From positions 1-11,836 of the forward strand of contig JAZLHU010000017.1 of assembly GCA_045616985.1 (NCBI GenBank): a stretch of DNA of 11,836 bases. The letters are read 5' to 3'. This DNA is from RUG13409 sp045616985 (GTDB lineage Bacteria > Bacillota > Clostridia > Peptostreptococcales > Anaerovoracaceae). The notes below the pieces were generated by a model. That model was given only the letters and a program-made list of their open reading frames with translations. It did no database searches and was not told the origin of the DNA. The number at the start of each line of letters is the position of its first letter. Position 1 is the first letter of the stretch. This document shows, in pieces, positions 5,495-11,836 of the stretch. The position numbers and the translations under genes were made by a program.

Positions 5495-6882
5495 CGGATG
5501 CCTCCTTCGGGAGAAGAAAAGGTAATTGCGATCCTTCCGTCCTTGTATTCCGCAAAGGACTCGCCCTGCCTCAGATCCTTTCTTTCAGCCAGAGACATTT
5601 CGCAGGCCTTTTTCAGAATACCCAGCGTCTTTGCCTTATCGGCGGCAGATAATATCCTGTCGGAATCAAGGCTTCGGACTGCCGCCCCCGGTCCTGCTTC
5701 CTCTCTTTGCGATATCACGTCGGCAGCCAGCCTTCCTCCGTATATTCCCGCAAGAAGAGAATTGCCGCCAAGCCTGTTTTTGCCGTGATATTTTGATGCA
5801 CATTCGCCTGCCGCAAATAAATTCCTTATGCTTGTCTCGTGATTGCCGTCAACATAAAGACCGCCCATAAAAAAATGCGGCGCAGGGCTTACGGGAATAC
5901 TCTCCTTTGACGGGTCAAGCTTCAGATAGGTTCTGCAAATATCACAGACCTCGGAAAGCTTTTTATTCAATACGTCTCTGTCCAGAAAGCTTATGTCAAG
6001 ATAAACCTGCGCGGGAGCCTTCCTCATGTATTCGCAAACAACGTCTCTTTGCATAAGATTTCCCTCAGGGCCGAACGCGTCCTCCATAAAGTAAACTCTT
6101 TTTTCGCCGTCGGGATAATAGAGCCTTCCGCCCTCGCCTCTTGCCGCTTCAGAAATCATTATCTTCTTTCCCTGAGCATCTATGCAGGTGGGATGATATT
6201 GAACAAATTCAAGATTTCTCATTCTTGCGCCCTGCACAAACATCCTTGCAGCCGCATAGGCATCGTTTAATCTGCTTCCCGTTGTTTTGCCCGAAAGTCC
6301 GTTGAGTCCGCCTGTACAGGCAACGGTATAATCGGAATATATTTCCTTTGCGGACCTGTCTGCTTCGTCAGTAAAAACCGCCCCGAGGCAGATCCCATTC
6401 CTTATGATCAGCTCCGTAAAATAAAGACCGACTATTCTTTCGACCTTGCCCGCTATCTCATATTCTCTGCATTTCTGAATAAGAGCAGTCATGATATGCT
6501 TGCCCGTTGAAGCGCCCGAAAAGCAGGTCCTGTTTTCGCTTTGTCCGCCAAAGGCTCTCCGGGAAAGCGTACCGTCCTCGTTTCTTGTAAAAAGCGTTCC
6601 CATAAGGCAAAGCCATTCGATGATCTTCGGAGCGGCCCTGCACATGGCAAGAACATCATCCTTGTTTTCCAGACATCCGCCCGATTTATACGTATCTTCA
6701 AAATGCTTTTCAAAGGAATCGCTTCTGCCGAGCGCCGCATTGATGCCGCCCGATGCCATGACAGACTGTGATTGCTCCGACGGACGCGGAGATACCAGAA
6801 TTGCATGCATACCCTTTTCCGCCGCTTCTATTGCGCAGGAGAGCCCGGCTATGCCGGATCCGATTATAAGAACGTTCTTCAT
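5485..6882 (-). CDS. frdA: Fumarate reductase flavoprotein subunit, compact, probably with non-covalent FAD
   Basis: A 465-residue member of the FrdA/SdhA/NadB flavoprotein family that reduces fumarate to succinate. The FAD-binding motif is GSGIAG (8-13). The four catalytic residues are all present: His230 (YHPT), Arg248 (ARGEGG), His336 (APHFFMGG) and Arg370 (KNRLGGNS). RRAFGGQSENRT (108-119) resembles FrdA/SdhA rather than NadB. Two things are odd. The His that links FAD covalently in FrdA/SdhA is Gln39, in an otherwise matching S-x-S-V-x-A-x-GG context. The protein is also about 100-130 residues shorter than usual at the C-terminus, lacking most of the helical and end domains. AGGAGGG four bases before the ATG overlaps the stop of the anchor gene. 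L-aspartate oxidase is the main alternative. The FrdB and membrane-anchor neighbours argue for fumarate reductase. Confidence 0.85.
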   Translation of the reverse strand: MKNVLIIGSGIAGLSCAIEAAEKGMHAILVSPRPSEQSQSVMASGGINAALGRSDSFEKHFEDTYKSGGCLENKDDVLAMCRAAPKIIEWLCLMGTLFTRNEDGTLSRRAFGGQSENRTCFSGASTGKHIMTALIQKCREYEIAGKVERIVGLYFTELIIRNGICLGAVFTDEADRSAKEIYSDYTVACTGGLNGLSGKTTGSRLNDAYAAARMFVQGARMRNLEFVQYHPTCIDAQGKKIMISEAARGEGGRLYYPDGEKRVYFMEDAFGPEGNLMQRDVVCEYMRKAPAQVYLDISFLDRDVLNKKLSEVCDICRTYLKLDPSKESIPVSPAPHFFMGGLYVDGNHETSIRNLFAAGECASKYHGKNRLGGNSLLAGIYGGRLAADVISQREEAGPGAAVRSLDSDRILSAADKAKTLGILKKACEMSLAERKDLRQGESFAEYKDGRIAITFSSPEGGIRCR

Positions 6883-6891
6883 AAAACCCTC

Positions 6892-7446
6892 CTACAGCTT
6901 CGGCCAAAGGACAAGCACGTAAGTGACAGCACAGCAGCCCAGCGCAAAGAATGCGGTGCATAAAACATAAGTAATCAAATCGACCCTCTTTTCCGCTTCC
7001 TTTGTACGGAAATCCCCGAAGGTAATGCAGGCTCTGCTTACGGATACGGCGATATGCGCAAACAAGGCAGCATAAAAAGCATAGGTGGTCAAAAGCTTGT
7101 ACCGGAAGGTTTCCATGCTTATCGGCAGACCCGAAGACATAAAGTGCATATTGCCGTCGTGGATAAAAAACAAAACAAGAGTAAGTATTGCGCTTGCTCT
7201 TTGGATAATTACTCTTGCATTGAGTTTGGGATATTTTAATGCAGCGCCCCTGTCCTGCCTTAAAAGCTTTATAAGACTGAGCAGCACGTGCAGGAGCATA
7301 AGCCCTGTCAGGAGCTTTGCGCATACCACCGTAAAAAGCGGAAAATACTGATATGTCAGATACATATACGTTGTTGAAGCAAAATGCACCAGCAGTACCA
7401 GCGCCGCAAGTCCCGCAAGCCTTGCATTCCATTGCCGAAGTTTCAT
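6892..7446 (-). CDS. Putative cytochrome b membrane anchor of fumarate reductase
   Basis: A 184-residue integral membrane protein with about five hydrophobic helices (roughly 10-30, 37-60, 80-96, 117-137, 156-180). His21, His53, His96 and His131 fall in or at the ends of helices 1-4. That matches the four-ligand pattern of diheme b-type anchors (five helices, one subunit, type B, as in Wolinella FrdC or Bacillus SdhC), although the spacing is shorter. It would take electrons from menaquinol and pass them to FrdB. The gene begins 11 nt after aspA with AGAGGA before the ATG, and it is followed at once by frdA. Overall sequence similarity to known FrdC is weak to my eye, so the identity rests on topology, histidines and position. 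Confidence 0.65.
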   Translation of the reverse strand: MKLRQWNARLAGLAALVLLVHFASTTYMYLTYQYFPLFTVVCAKLLTGLMLLHVLLSLIKLLRQDRGAALKYPKLNARVIIQRASAILTLVLFFIHDGNMHFMSSGLPISMETFRYKLLTTYAFYAALFAHIAVSVSRACITFGDFRTKEAEKRVDLITYVLCTAFFALGCCAVTYVLVLWPKL

Positions 7447-7457
7447 TCTCTGTCCTC

Positions 7458-8855
7458 TTATATCATCTTTTCGGGATTCAAGATCCCGTCAATTTCCTTC
7501 TCATCCAAAAGCCCTTCGGAGAGGACGACATCTCTTATTGTGCGCCCCCGGGCAACAGCTTCTTTCGCAACCCGGACAGCCTTGTCGTAGCCTATATACG
7601 GACAGAGTGCCGTAACGGTGACAGTGCTTTCCAGCAATATTTCCCGACAGTTTTCATCGTTTGCCGTAATTCCGTTTACGCAGCGCTCCGTGAACGTCCT
7701 GACCGAATTTATCATAATCTTTAAGGAATCCAGCAGCGCACATGAAATTGCAGGAAGAAAGGCATTCAGCTCCAACTGACCCGACTCCGCAGCCAGAGTA
7801 ATAGTCTGGTCGTTTCCGATGACCCTGAAGGCCATCTGATTTATTATCTCGGGAATAACGGGATTGACCTTGCCCGGCATGATAGAGGAGCCGCTTTGAA
7901 CCGCCGGAAGATTTATTTCCGCAAAACCGCTTCGCGGGCCCGATGACATAAGCCTGAGGTCGTTGGCGATTTTGGACAAAGCACTGCCGCAAGCCTTAAG
8001 CGCCCCGGAAACGGTGATATAACAATCAACGTTCTGGGTGCTGTCGATAAGATTTTCAGATTGAACAAAATCTATTCCCGAAAGCTCCGAAATTTTCGGA
8101 ACGATATTCTTAATGTAATATTCGCCGGCATTCACACCGGTGCCGATGGCTGTGCCGCCCATGTTAAGCTCTCCAAGGCTTCCCTTTACGGCGCTGATAA
8201 GCTCAAGATTCCTTCTTGCTGCATCAGCATAAGCAAAGAATTCCTGCCCCAATGAAATGGGGACCGCATCCTGCATCTGCGTTCTTCCGACCTTAATAAT
8301 ATCCATAAACTGTGTTGACTTATCAAGAAAGCTTATGAAAAGCTTTTTAAGCTCTCCTTCAAGCTCCATGCAAAGCCTGTAGGATGCAAGCTTTATTGCG
8401 GACGGAATAACATCGTTGGTCGACTGCGAAAGATTTACATGGTCGTTTGGATGAACGATTCCGTAATCGCCCTTTCTTCCGCCGAGAATTTCAATGGCTC
8501 TGTTTGCAATGACCTCGTTGATGTTCATATTGACGGAGGTTCCTGCACCGCCCTGAAACGGATCCACGATCACTGAATCCGAAAGAGCCTTGCTCCTCGG
8601 GTCGGAGGCAGGGCCCATCAATTCGTCACAAGCCAAAACTACGGCATCCTTTATTTTCTCCGGCAGCTTTCCCCCGGCAGCATTAACCAAAGCCGCAGCC
8701 TTTTTGATAAGGGCAACGCTTTGAATCAATTCCGGGCTGACCCTCTGCCCCGAAATATCAAAATTTTCTTTGGATCTGAGAGCATTTATTCCGTAATATG
8801 CCTCGACCGGAAGCTCTCTTGTCCCTATCGAATCTCTTTCTGTTCTTACTGTCAT
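7458..8855 (-). CDS. aspA: Aspartate ammonia-lyase (aspartase)
   Basis: A 465-residue cytoplasmic enzyme of the fumarase/aspartase superfamily that converts L-aspartate to fumarate and ammonia. Family motifs are seen in order: AYYGINALRSKENF (19-32), QGGAGTSVNMN (101-111), QSTND (144-148), GRTQMQDAVP (190-199, the aspartase form) and the signature GSSIMPGKVNP (322-332) with catalytic Ser323 and Lys329. The tail (GITANDENC...) also fits aspartase. I chose the Met at 8855, 4 nt after the upstream stop, because MTVRTERDSIGTRELP is the normal family N-terminus. An upstream ATG at 8933 would add 26 unrelated residues in the shadow of the previous gene. There is no good Shine-Dalgarno at 8855, so coupling to the small upstream gene is likely. 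It feeds fumarate to the reductase encoded downstream. Confidence 0.92.
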   Translation of the reverse strand: MTVRTERDSIGTRELPVEAYYGINALRSKENFDISGQRVSPELIQSVALIKKAAALVNAAGGKLPEKIKDAVVLACDELMGPASDPRSKALSDSVIVDPFQGGAGTSVNMNINEVIANRAIEILGGRKGDYGIVHPNDHVNLSQSTNDVIPSAIKLASYRLCMELEGELKKLFISFLDKSTQFMDIIKVGRTQMQDAVPISLGQEFFAYADAARRNLELISAVKGSLGELNMGGTAIGTGVNAGEYYIKNIVPKISELSGIDFVQSENLIDSTQNVDCYITVSGALKACGSALSKIANDLRLMSSGPRSGFAEINLPAVQSGSSIMPGKVNPVIPEIINQMAFRVIGNDQTITLAAESGQLELNAFLPAISCALLDSLKIMINSVRTFTERCVNGITANDENCREILLESTVTVTALCPYIGYDKAVRVAKEAVARGRTIRDVVLSEGLLDEKEIDGILNPEKMI

Positions 8856-8859
8856 TTTT

Positions 8860-9099
8860 TTAGCTGAGCTGGTGCGTTTCGGATACGTCGACCTGTTCTT
8901 TTTTCTGCAGACGGTCCCGGTCCACCTTGGCATAAACCTGCGCCAGAGCCGCTATAAGCTGGCGGGCGCACTGCTCGTTCATCACTATCGTTTCAAGCTC
9001 GCTGCTTACCCTCTTGTCCTTATCGGGCTTATTCTGAAGAAAAGTAATGAAACACTCATTTCCAAGCGCATTGATGGTAAAACCGTTTGTATAAGTCAT
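8860..9099 (-). CDS. Small protein of unknown function, first gene of the aspA-frd operon
   Basis: 79 residues with an excellent AGGAGGT before the ATG and a good extended -10 promoter upstream, so it is surely translated. It is soluble, with no signal peptide or membrane segment. Residues 1-25 look beta-rich (NGFTINALGNECFITFLQN). Residues 34-60 include IVMNEQCARQLIAALAQVY, which is likely helical and faintly recalls the DUF3467 family of small proteins; this is from memory and weak. The C-terminal 20 residues are polar. The stop is 4 nt before aspA, and this gene's ribosome binding site probably serves aspA too. A regulatory or accessory role in aspartate or fumarate metabolism is only suggested by position. 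Confidence 0.75.
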   Translation of the reverse strand: MTYTNGFTINALGNECFITFLQNKPDKDKRVSSELETIVMNEQCARQLIAALAQVYAKVDRDRLQKKEQVDVSETHQLS

Positions 9100-9170
9100 T
9101 TTCGGACCTCCTGCTGTTATATGCTTACAGTCTTCCCGCGGCTTTTCCGCAGGCTCGACTATTATAAAAA

Positions 9171-9199
9171 ATTATACCACAAAACAAAGCGGAAGGAAA
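9171..9199 (-). promoter_or_regulatory. Promoter of the small protein-aspA-frd operon
   Basis: On the minus strand, TATAAT (9171-9176) is preceded by TGG, giving an extended -10 (TGnTATAAT). A poor -35 TTTCCT (9194-9199) is at 17 nt spacing. The CIRCE element starts six bases further upstream. Confidence 0.6.
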
Positions 9200-9204
9200 A
9201 TTTG

Positions 9205-9231
9205 TTAGCACTCTTATTTAATGAGTGCTAA
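9205..9231 (+). promoter_or_regulatory. CIRCE element (HrcA operator)
   Basis: TTAGCACTC (9205-9213), a 9-nt spacer and GAGTGCTAA (9223-9231) match the CIRCE consensus perfectly. HrcA represses class I heat-shock genes through this site in Firmicutes. The element covers the likely hsp20 promoter and abuts the divergent aspA-frd promoter. Confidence 0.95.
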
Positions 9232-9234
9232 AAT
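9205..9234 (+). promoter_or_regulatory. Possible hsp20 promoter inside CIRCE
   Basis: TTAGCA (9205-9210) and TAAAAT (9229-9234) are 18 nt apart and overlap the operator, as expected for HrcA repression. The -35 matches 4 of 6. A start further downstream cannot be excluded. Confidence 0.4.
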
Positions 9235-9345
9235 TCACGTTTTCGTCACATTTCCATAACAAAATCAACATATAACAGCATTATTCTTTAGTTGTTCAAA
9301 GGGAACAGAGATATAAAAAGATCAAAATTATCGGAGGTATTAGAG

Positions 9346-9804
9346 ATGTTCGAATTAAAACCATTTGAAAGAAAAACAAACCAGCTCACGGTCTTCGACC
9401 CGTTCAAAGAAATGGAGGAGCTTGAAAGAACTTTTTTCGGAAACAGCTTCTTTGCTCCGAGGGCAAAAGCATTCGCAGACCTGCGTACTGATATCCAGGA
9501 CAAGGGCGACAGCTTCCTTCTTGAAGCAGACCTTCCCGGATTCAAAAAGGAAGATATTGCGCTTGAGCTTGACGGCGACTGCCTGAGCATCAGCGCAGAG
9601 CGTCACAGCGAGCACGAGGAAAAGGACAAGCAGGGCAATTACCTTCGCTGTGAACGCAGCTACGGCAGCTTCAGAAGAAGCTTCGACGTAAGCGGTATCA
9701 ACACCGACGAGATCAGGGCGGAATACAAAGACGGCGTGCTGAGCCTTACTCTTCCGAAAAAGGAAACAGCCGCTCCGGCTTCAAGAAGACTTGAAATCAA
9801 CTGA
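9346..9804 (+). CDS. Small heat-shock protein, Hsp20 / alpha-crystallin family
   Basis: 152 residues, the normal length for bacterial Hsp20. This is an ATP-independent holdase that binds unfolding proteins and forms oligomers. The N-terminal arm (1-45) includes FDPFKEMEELERTFFG. The alpha-crystallin domain (about 46-140) runs from DLRTDIQDKGDSFLLEADLPGF through ALELDGDCLSISAER to the conserved DGVLSLTLPK. A short Ala-rich tail ends in RRLEIN. The ATG at 9346 is chosen because CGGAGGT lies seven bases upstream. A TTG further upstream at 9292 would add 18 residues with no ribosome binding site. A perfect CIRCE about 115 nt upstream indicates HrcA control, and a strong terminator follows at 9895. 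Confidence 0.93.
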   Translation: MFELKPFERKTNQLTVFDPFKEMEELERTFFGNSFFAPRAKAFADLRTDIQDKGDSFLLEADLPGFKKEDIALELDGDCLSISAERHSEHEEKDKQGNYLRCERSYGSFRRSFDVSGINTDEIRAEYKDGVLSLTLPKKETAAPASRRLEIN

Positions 9805-9894
9805 AGCTGACATATAAATCTTTTCTGCCGAAGAACGAATAAAAATCCCTCGGAGCCTTCAATGTCATTAAGTTAAGATATTTAATGATGAATC

Positions 9895-9945
9895 AAAATT
9901 ACCTGAATTGAGTGTTTTGTACTGAATTCAGGTAATTTTTTACAT
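9895..9945 (+). terminator. Terminator after hsp20
   Basis: A 15-bp perfect stem (9895-9909 with 9925-9939; core ACCTGAATT / AATTCAGGT) has a 15-nt loop that can pair further (AGT/ACT). A T-run (9935-9941) follows. The A-rich start of the stem could also serve the minus strand. Confidence 0.9.
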
Positions 9946-10033
9946 GTTTGCAGGTTTATTAAGTTTTCAGGCATGCAAAAACTACCGTAAACCATCAGCT
10001 TACGGATGGAAATCAGCAACAGTTTATGCTACC

Positions 10034-10111
10034 CTATGCAACATATTCATCCATGCAGGCTTCATATGAATCTAAGAAGTCTTTTAACTCTTGTCTGATG
10101 CCTGACTTAGT
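10034..10111 (-). pseudogene. Short coding remnant resembling a clostridial lipoprotein domain
   Basis: The minus strand from 10111 reads 25 codons, including GIRQELKDFLDSYEACMDEY, then a TAG at 10034. From memory this resembles a helical peptide (ELK-x-x-[LM]DSYE-x-x-[MF][DY]EY) that recurs in small lipoproteins of Lachnospiraceae. A stop (TAA) lies just upstream and no start, signal peptide or further homologous sequence is seen, so it looks like the scrap of a decayed gene. Confidence 0.4.
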
Positions 10112-10293
10112 TTACATCTTTTGTAGGTGTAGGGGAGTTTGTGTTCATTGATTTTTCTAAGCTTTTCTCATATTATCTAACCTTATCTATTCCCAAGTGG
10201 TTTTAGGCAGTTTTAACTAGTTTAACCCGGATTTTTCGGAAAAACGTTGAAAAATGCTCCCCCGTTTTTGGCGTGGTTGGAAAATTTTGATCC

Positions 10294-10324
10294 AAATTCG
10301 GCAAATTCTAGTTTTGCCGAATTT
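10294..10324. repeat. Perfect 12-bp inverted repeat in gene-free region
   Basis: AAATTCGGCAAA (10294-10305) pairs with TTTGCCGAATTT (10313-10324) around a 7-nt loop. It is flanked by direct repeats AGTGAAAATTC at 10326-10336 and 10345-10355, with a related AGTGAATTTT at 10356. No T-run follows, so it is not a typical terminator. It may be a regulator-binding or mobile-element-derived structure. Confidence 0.6.
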
Positions 10325-10373
10325 CAGTGAAAATTCGCTCAAAAAGTGAAAATTCAGTGAATTTTGGATTAAT

Positions 10374-10504
10374 GGACCGATATAGGGCATTTTTTTAAGA
10401 TTACATAGTTCGATTCGTGACATTTTTTGAAGATGGAACAGTCCGATTTGCGGCATTTTTTAATAATTAATAGTCCAATATGCGGCAAAAATTATTGACT
10501 AATG
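10374..10504 (+). repeat. Four degenerate 32-33-bp tandem repeats upstream of the ATPase gene
   Basis: Units start at 10374, 10407, 10440 and 10472. The shared core is roughly GTCCGATWTGCGGCATTTTT, followed by an AT-rich spacer. Examples are GTTCGATTCGTGACATTTTT in unit 2 and GTCCAATATGCGGCAAAAAT in unit 4. The last unit contains the -35 box of the next gene. The regular spacing near three helical turns suggests repeated binding of one protein on the same DNA face. This is inference. Confidence 0.65.
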
Positions 10505-10524
10505 CCCAGAAAGTGTTGTAAAAT
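10495..10524 (+). promoter_or_regulatory. Promoter of the AAA/DUF4143 ATPase gene
   Basis: TTGACT (10495-10500) and TAAAAT (10519-10524) are 18 nt apart, placing the start near 10531. The -35 lies in the fourth tandem repeat unit. Confidence 0.7.
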
Positions 10525-10546
10525 CAAGGAAATAAAGGAGTATAGC

Positions 10547-11836
10547 ATGTTAAAACGAAAAGCGTATGATTTTCTATTAGATTGGAAAGAACATAAAGAT
10601 AAAGAATGTCTGCTTATAAAAGGCGCCAGACAGGTTGGTAAAACATACCTTGTTGAAAGATTTGGCGAGGCCGAATATAAGTCATTTATTGAATTGAACT
10701 TTTTTGAAGATCCTCAATTAAAAGAGATTTTTGAAGGCTCGTTAAATTCAGAAGAAATTTTCAAAAAGATTAGTTATACAAAACCTGATAAAAAATTAGT
10801 TCCGGGCAATACTTTAATTTTCTTGGATGAAATTCAAAGATGTTCAAAAGCAAGGACTGCATTAAAGTTTTTAGCACAGGATGATAGATTCGATGTAATT
10901 GCATCAGGATCTCTTCTTGGACTGCATTATGGAACAGATGCAGATCAGGAAGTCGAAGAAGTAGAATCGATTCCAGTTGGATACGAGACTCAGTATGTGA
11001 TGCACTCTTTAGATTTTGAAGAATTCTTCTGGGCAAATAATTACGAAAATGATGTTATAGAAGATTTAAAATTCTATTTCGATTCAGGCGCAAGAGTTCC
11101 AGATGTGTTGAATGACAGATTCGAACAACTATTTAGAGAATATATCGTTGTCGGAGGCATGCCGGAAGTAGTCGCTGCATATATTGCGTCAAAAGATTTT
11201 GCAGTTGTCAAAAAGAAACAAAACAAAATACTTGCATCTTACGATGATGATATTACACAACATGCTAAACAGGTGAATCAGGCTAAAATACGTCAATGTT
11301 ATAAAAGCTTGCCTATGCAGCTAGCTAAAGAGAATAAACGTTTTTCTTATGCACAGGTTGAAAAGGGCGCAGGTGCAAAAAAGTATGGTGATAGTATTAC
11401 ATGGCTTTGTGATGCAAATGTTGTAAACCCTTGCTATAACGTTCATGAACCATATGCGCCGTTAATAGCAAATGCTGAATCAACGGAATTTAAATTGTAC
11501 ATAAACGACACAGGGCTTCTTATGGCAACACTTGGCGATTTAGCGAAAAAAGATATCTTGAATAATAAAATGCTTGGAAACGCCAAAGGCGGAATATATG
11601 AAAACGTTGTGGCTGAGACTTTAGTTAAAAAAGGTTATCCACTGCATTATTACAAGCCTTCAGGTAATTCACAAGAAATAGAATTCGTTGTTGAAACAAG
11701 CTGGGGCGTTGTTCCTATTGAAGTAAAAGCAGGTAATACAGCAACGTTATCCCTCAACGAATATATTAGAAAATTTAATCCCGAAGTTGCTTATAAATTA
11801 ATAAATGGAAATGTTGGATTTGACGGAGAAAAACAT
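10547..11836 (+). CDS. AAA_14/DUF4143-type ATPase (partial, runs off right edge)
   Basis: 430 codons are open to the window end. The N-terminal AAA domain has Walker A GARQVGKT (26-33), Walker B LIFLDEIQ (90-97) and a sensor-like ASGSLLG (119-125). The C-terminal part has DUF4143 features, including FREYIVVGGMPEVV around 196-209, and a PD-(D/E)xK-like pattern: Glu379 (EIEFVV) and Glu392-Val-Lys394 (PIEVKAG). These are common, often multicopy bacterial proteins of uncertain role, sometimes called archaeal/bacterial ATPases, and are typical of accessory regions. The ATG follows AAGGAG by six bases. The gene is more AT-rich than the frd operon and its codons differ, which hints at horizontal acquisition. 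Family length suggests only a short piece is missing. Confidence 0.85.
   Translation, partial: MLKRKAYDFLLDWKEHKDKECLLIKGARQVGKTYLVERFGEAEYKSFIELNFFEDPQLKEIFEGSLNSEEIFKKISYTKPDKKLVPGNTLIFLDEIQRCSKARTALKFLAQDDRFDVIASGSLLGLHYGTDADQEVEEVESIPVGYETQYVMHSLDFEEFFWANNYENDVIEDLKFYFDSGARVPDVLNDRFEQLFREYIVVGGMPEVVAAYIASKDFAVVKKKQNKILASYDDDITQHAKQVNQAKIRQCYKSLPMQLAKENKRFSYAQVEKGAGAKKYGDSITWLCDANVVNPCYNVHEPYAPLIANAESTEFKLYINDTGLLMATLGDLAKKDILNNKMLGNAKGGIYENVVAETLVKKGYPLHYYKPSGNSQEIEFVVETSWGVVPIEVKAGNTATLSLNEYIRKFNPEVAYKLINGNVGFDGEKH

Larger units (their letters stand above)
9112..9280. repeat. 12-nt inverted repeat flanking the divergent control region
   Basis: TGCTGTTATATG (9112-9123) is the exact reverse complement of CATATAACAGCA (9269-9280). 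The arms sit in the two opposing 5' untranslated regions, either side of the CIRCE element. They could be a shared 5' mRNA element or operator half-sites. The function is unknown. Confidence 0.6.
9946..10546. other. 600-bp region without an intact gene
   Basis: No convincing full-length reading frame on either strand. It contains a short coding remnant (10034-10111), a small inverted repeat CCGTAA/TTACGG near 9984-10003, a cluster of hairpins and short direct repeats (10230-10370), and a degenerate 33-bp tandem repeat array running into the promoter of the ATPase gene. The right half is notably AT-rich compared with the frd operon. Confidence 0.7.

Noticed and set aside
5485..6882. L-aspartate oxidase (NadB) identity for the flavoprotein
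   Set aside because: The missing FAD-linking His fits NadB, but the FGGxxxNRT segment, the FrdB partner and the membrane anchor in the same operon fit fumarate reductase better. It is kept only as an alternative.
6710..7432. Minus-strand open frame of 240 codons overlapping the anchor gene and frdA
   Set aside because: It is a shadow in another frame: Cys/Tyr-rich with no domain, while the overlapping frames have clear family motifs, tight spacing and ribosome binding sites.
8856..8933. 26-residue N-terminal extension of aspartase
   Set aside because: The extra residues are basic, unrelated to the family and overlap the upstream gene. Aspartases begin near the Met at 8855.
9292..9345. Upstream TTG start for Hsp20
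   Set aside because: No ribosome binding site there, whereas CGGAGGT sits seven bases before the ATG at 9346.
10217..10456. Minus-strand open frame of 79 codons with repeated KKMP-like motifs
   Set aside because: The apparent motif repetition is just the 33-bp DNA repeats read in frame. There is no ribosome binding site and it overlaps the ATPase promoter region.
10770..11036. Minus-strand open frame inside the ATPase gene
   Set aside because: Antisense shadow of the ATPase coding region with no start signals.

Overview
The window looks like chromosomal DNA of an anaerobic, low-to-moderate-GC Gram-positive bacterium, most likely a Clostridia or Lachnospiraceae-type Firmicute. The reasons are strong AGGAGG-type ribosome binding sites, sigma-A-type promoters, a perfect CIRCE/HrcA operator, SipW-class signal peptides of the TasA/camelysin kind, a lipobox solute-binding protein, and an aspartase plus fumarate reductase operon. 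The species assignment is inference.

Region 1 (1-4735, minus strand) is an export and surface locus. From right to left it holds a TasA-like SipW-class protein (paralog B, 3428-4711), an orphan family 3 solute-binding lipoprotein 13 bp downstream (2650-3414), and a terminator (2542-2570). A TTGACA/TAAAAT promoter with a roughly 140-nt structured leader then serves a second TasA-like protein (paralog A, 891-2309). A GC-rich hairpin (741-771) follows, then the start of a secreted Pro/Glu/Thr-repeat protein that runs off the left edge (1-612). All four products carry export signals. No SipW peptidase or sortase lies in the window.

Region 2 (4768-9199, minus strand) is one tight operon: a small protein (8860-9099), aspA (7458-8855), a cytochrome-b-like membrane anchor (6892-7446), a fumarate reductase flavoprotein (5485-6882) and an iron-sulfur subunit (4835-5494), ending in tandem terminators. 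Together the genes would deaminate aspartate to fumarate and reduce the fumarate to succinate with quinol electrons, an anaerobic aspartate-to-succinate respiration module. Two predicted cofactor changes stand out. The FAD-linking His of FrdA is Gln, and FrdB has an extra Cys at the position that in E. coli FrdB (Val207) keeps the third cluster a [3Fe-4S]. FrdA also lacks most of the usual C-terminal domain.

Region 3 (9100-9945) is a divergent control region with a perfect CIRCE element, flanked by a 12-nt inverted repeat, driving an Hsp20 chaperone on the plus strand that ends in a strong terminator.

Region 4 (9946-11836) starts with about 600 bp without an intact gene. It contains a short coding remnant, a cluster of inverted and direct repeats, and four degenerate 32-33-bp tandem repeats that run into the promoter of an AT-rich AAA/DUF4143 ATPase gene truncated by the right edge. 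This is the most accessory-looking part of the window.
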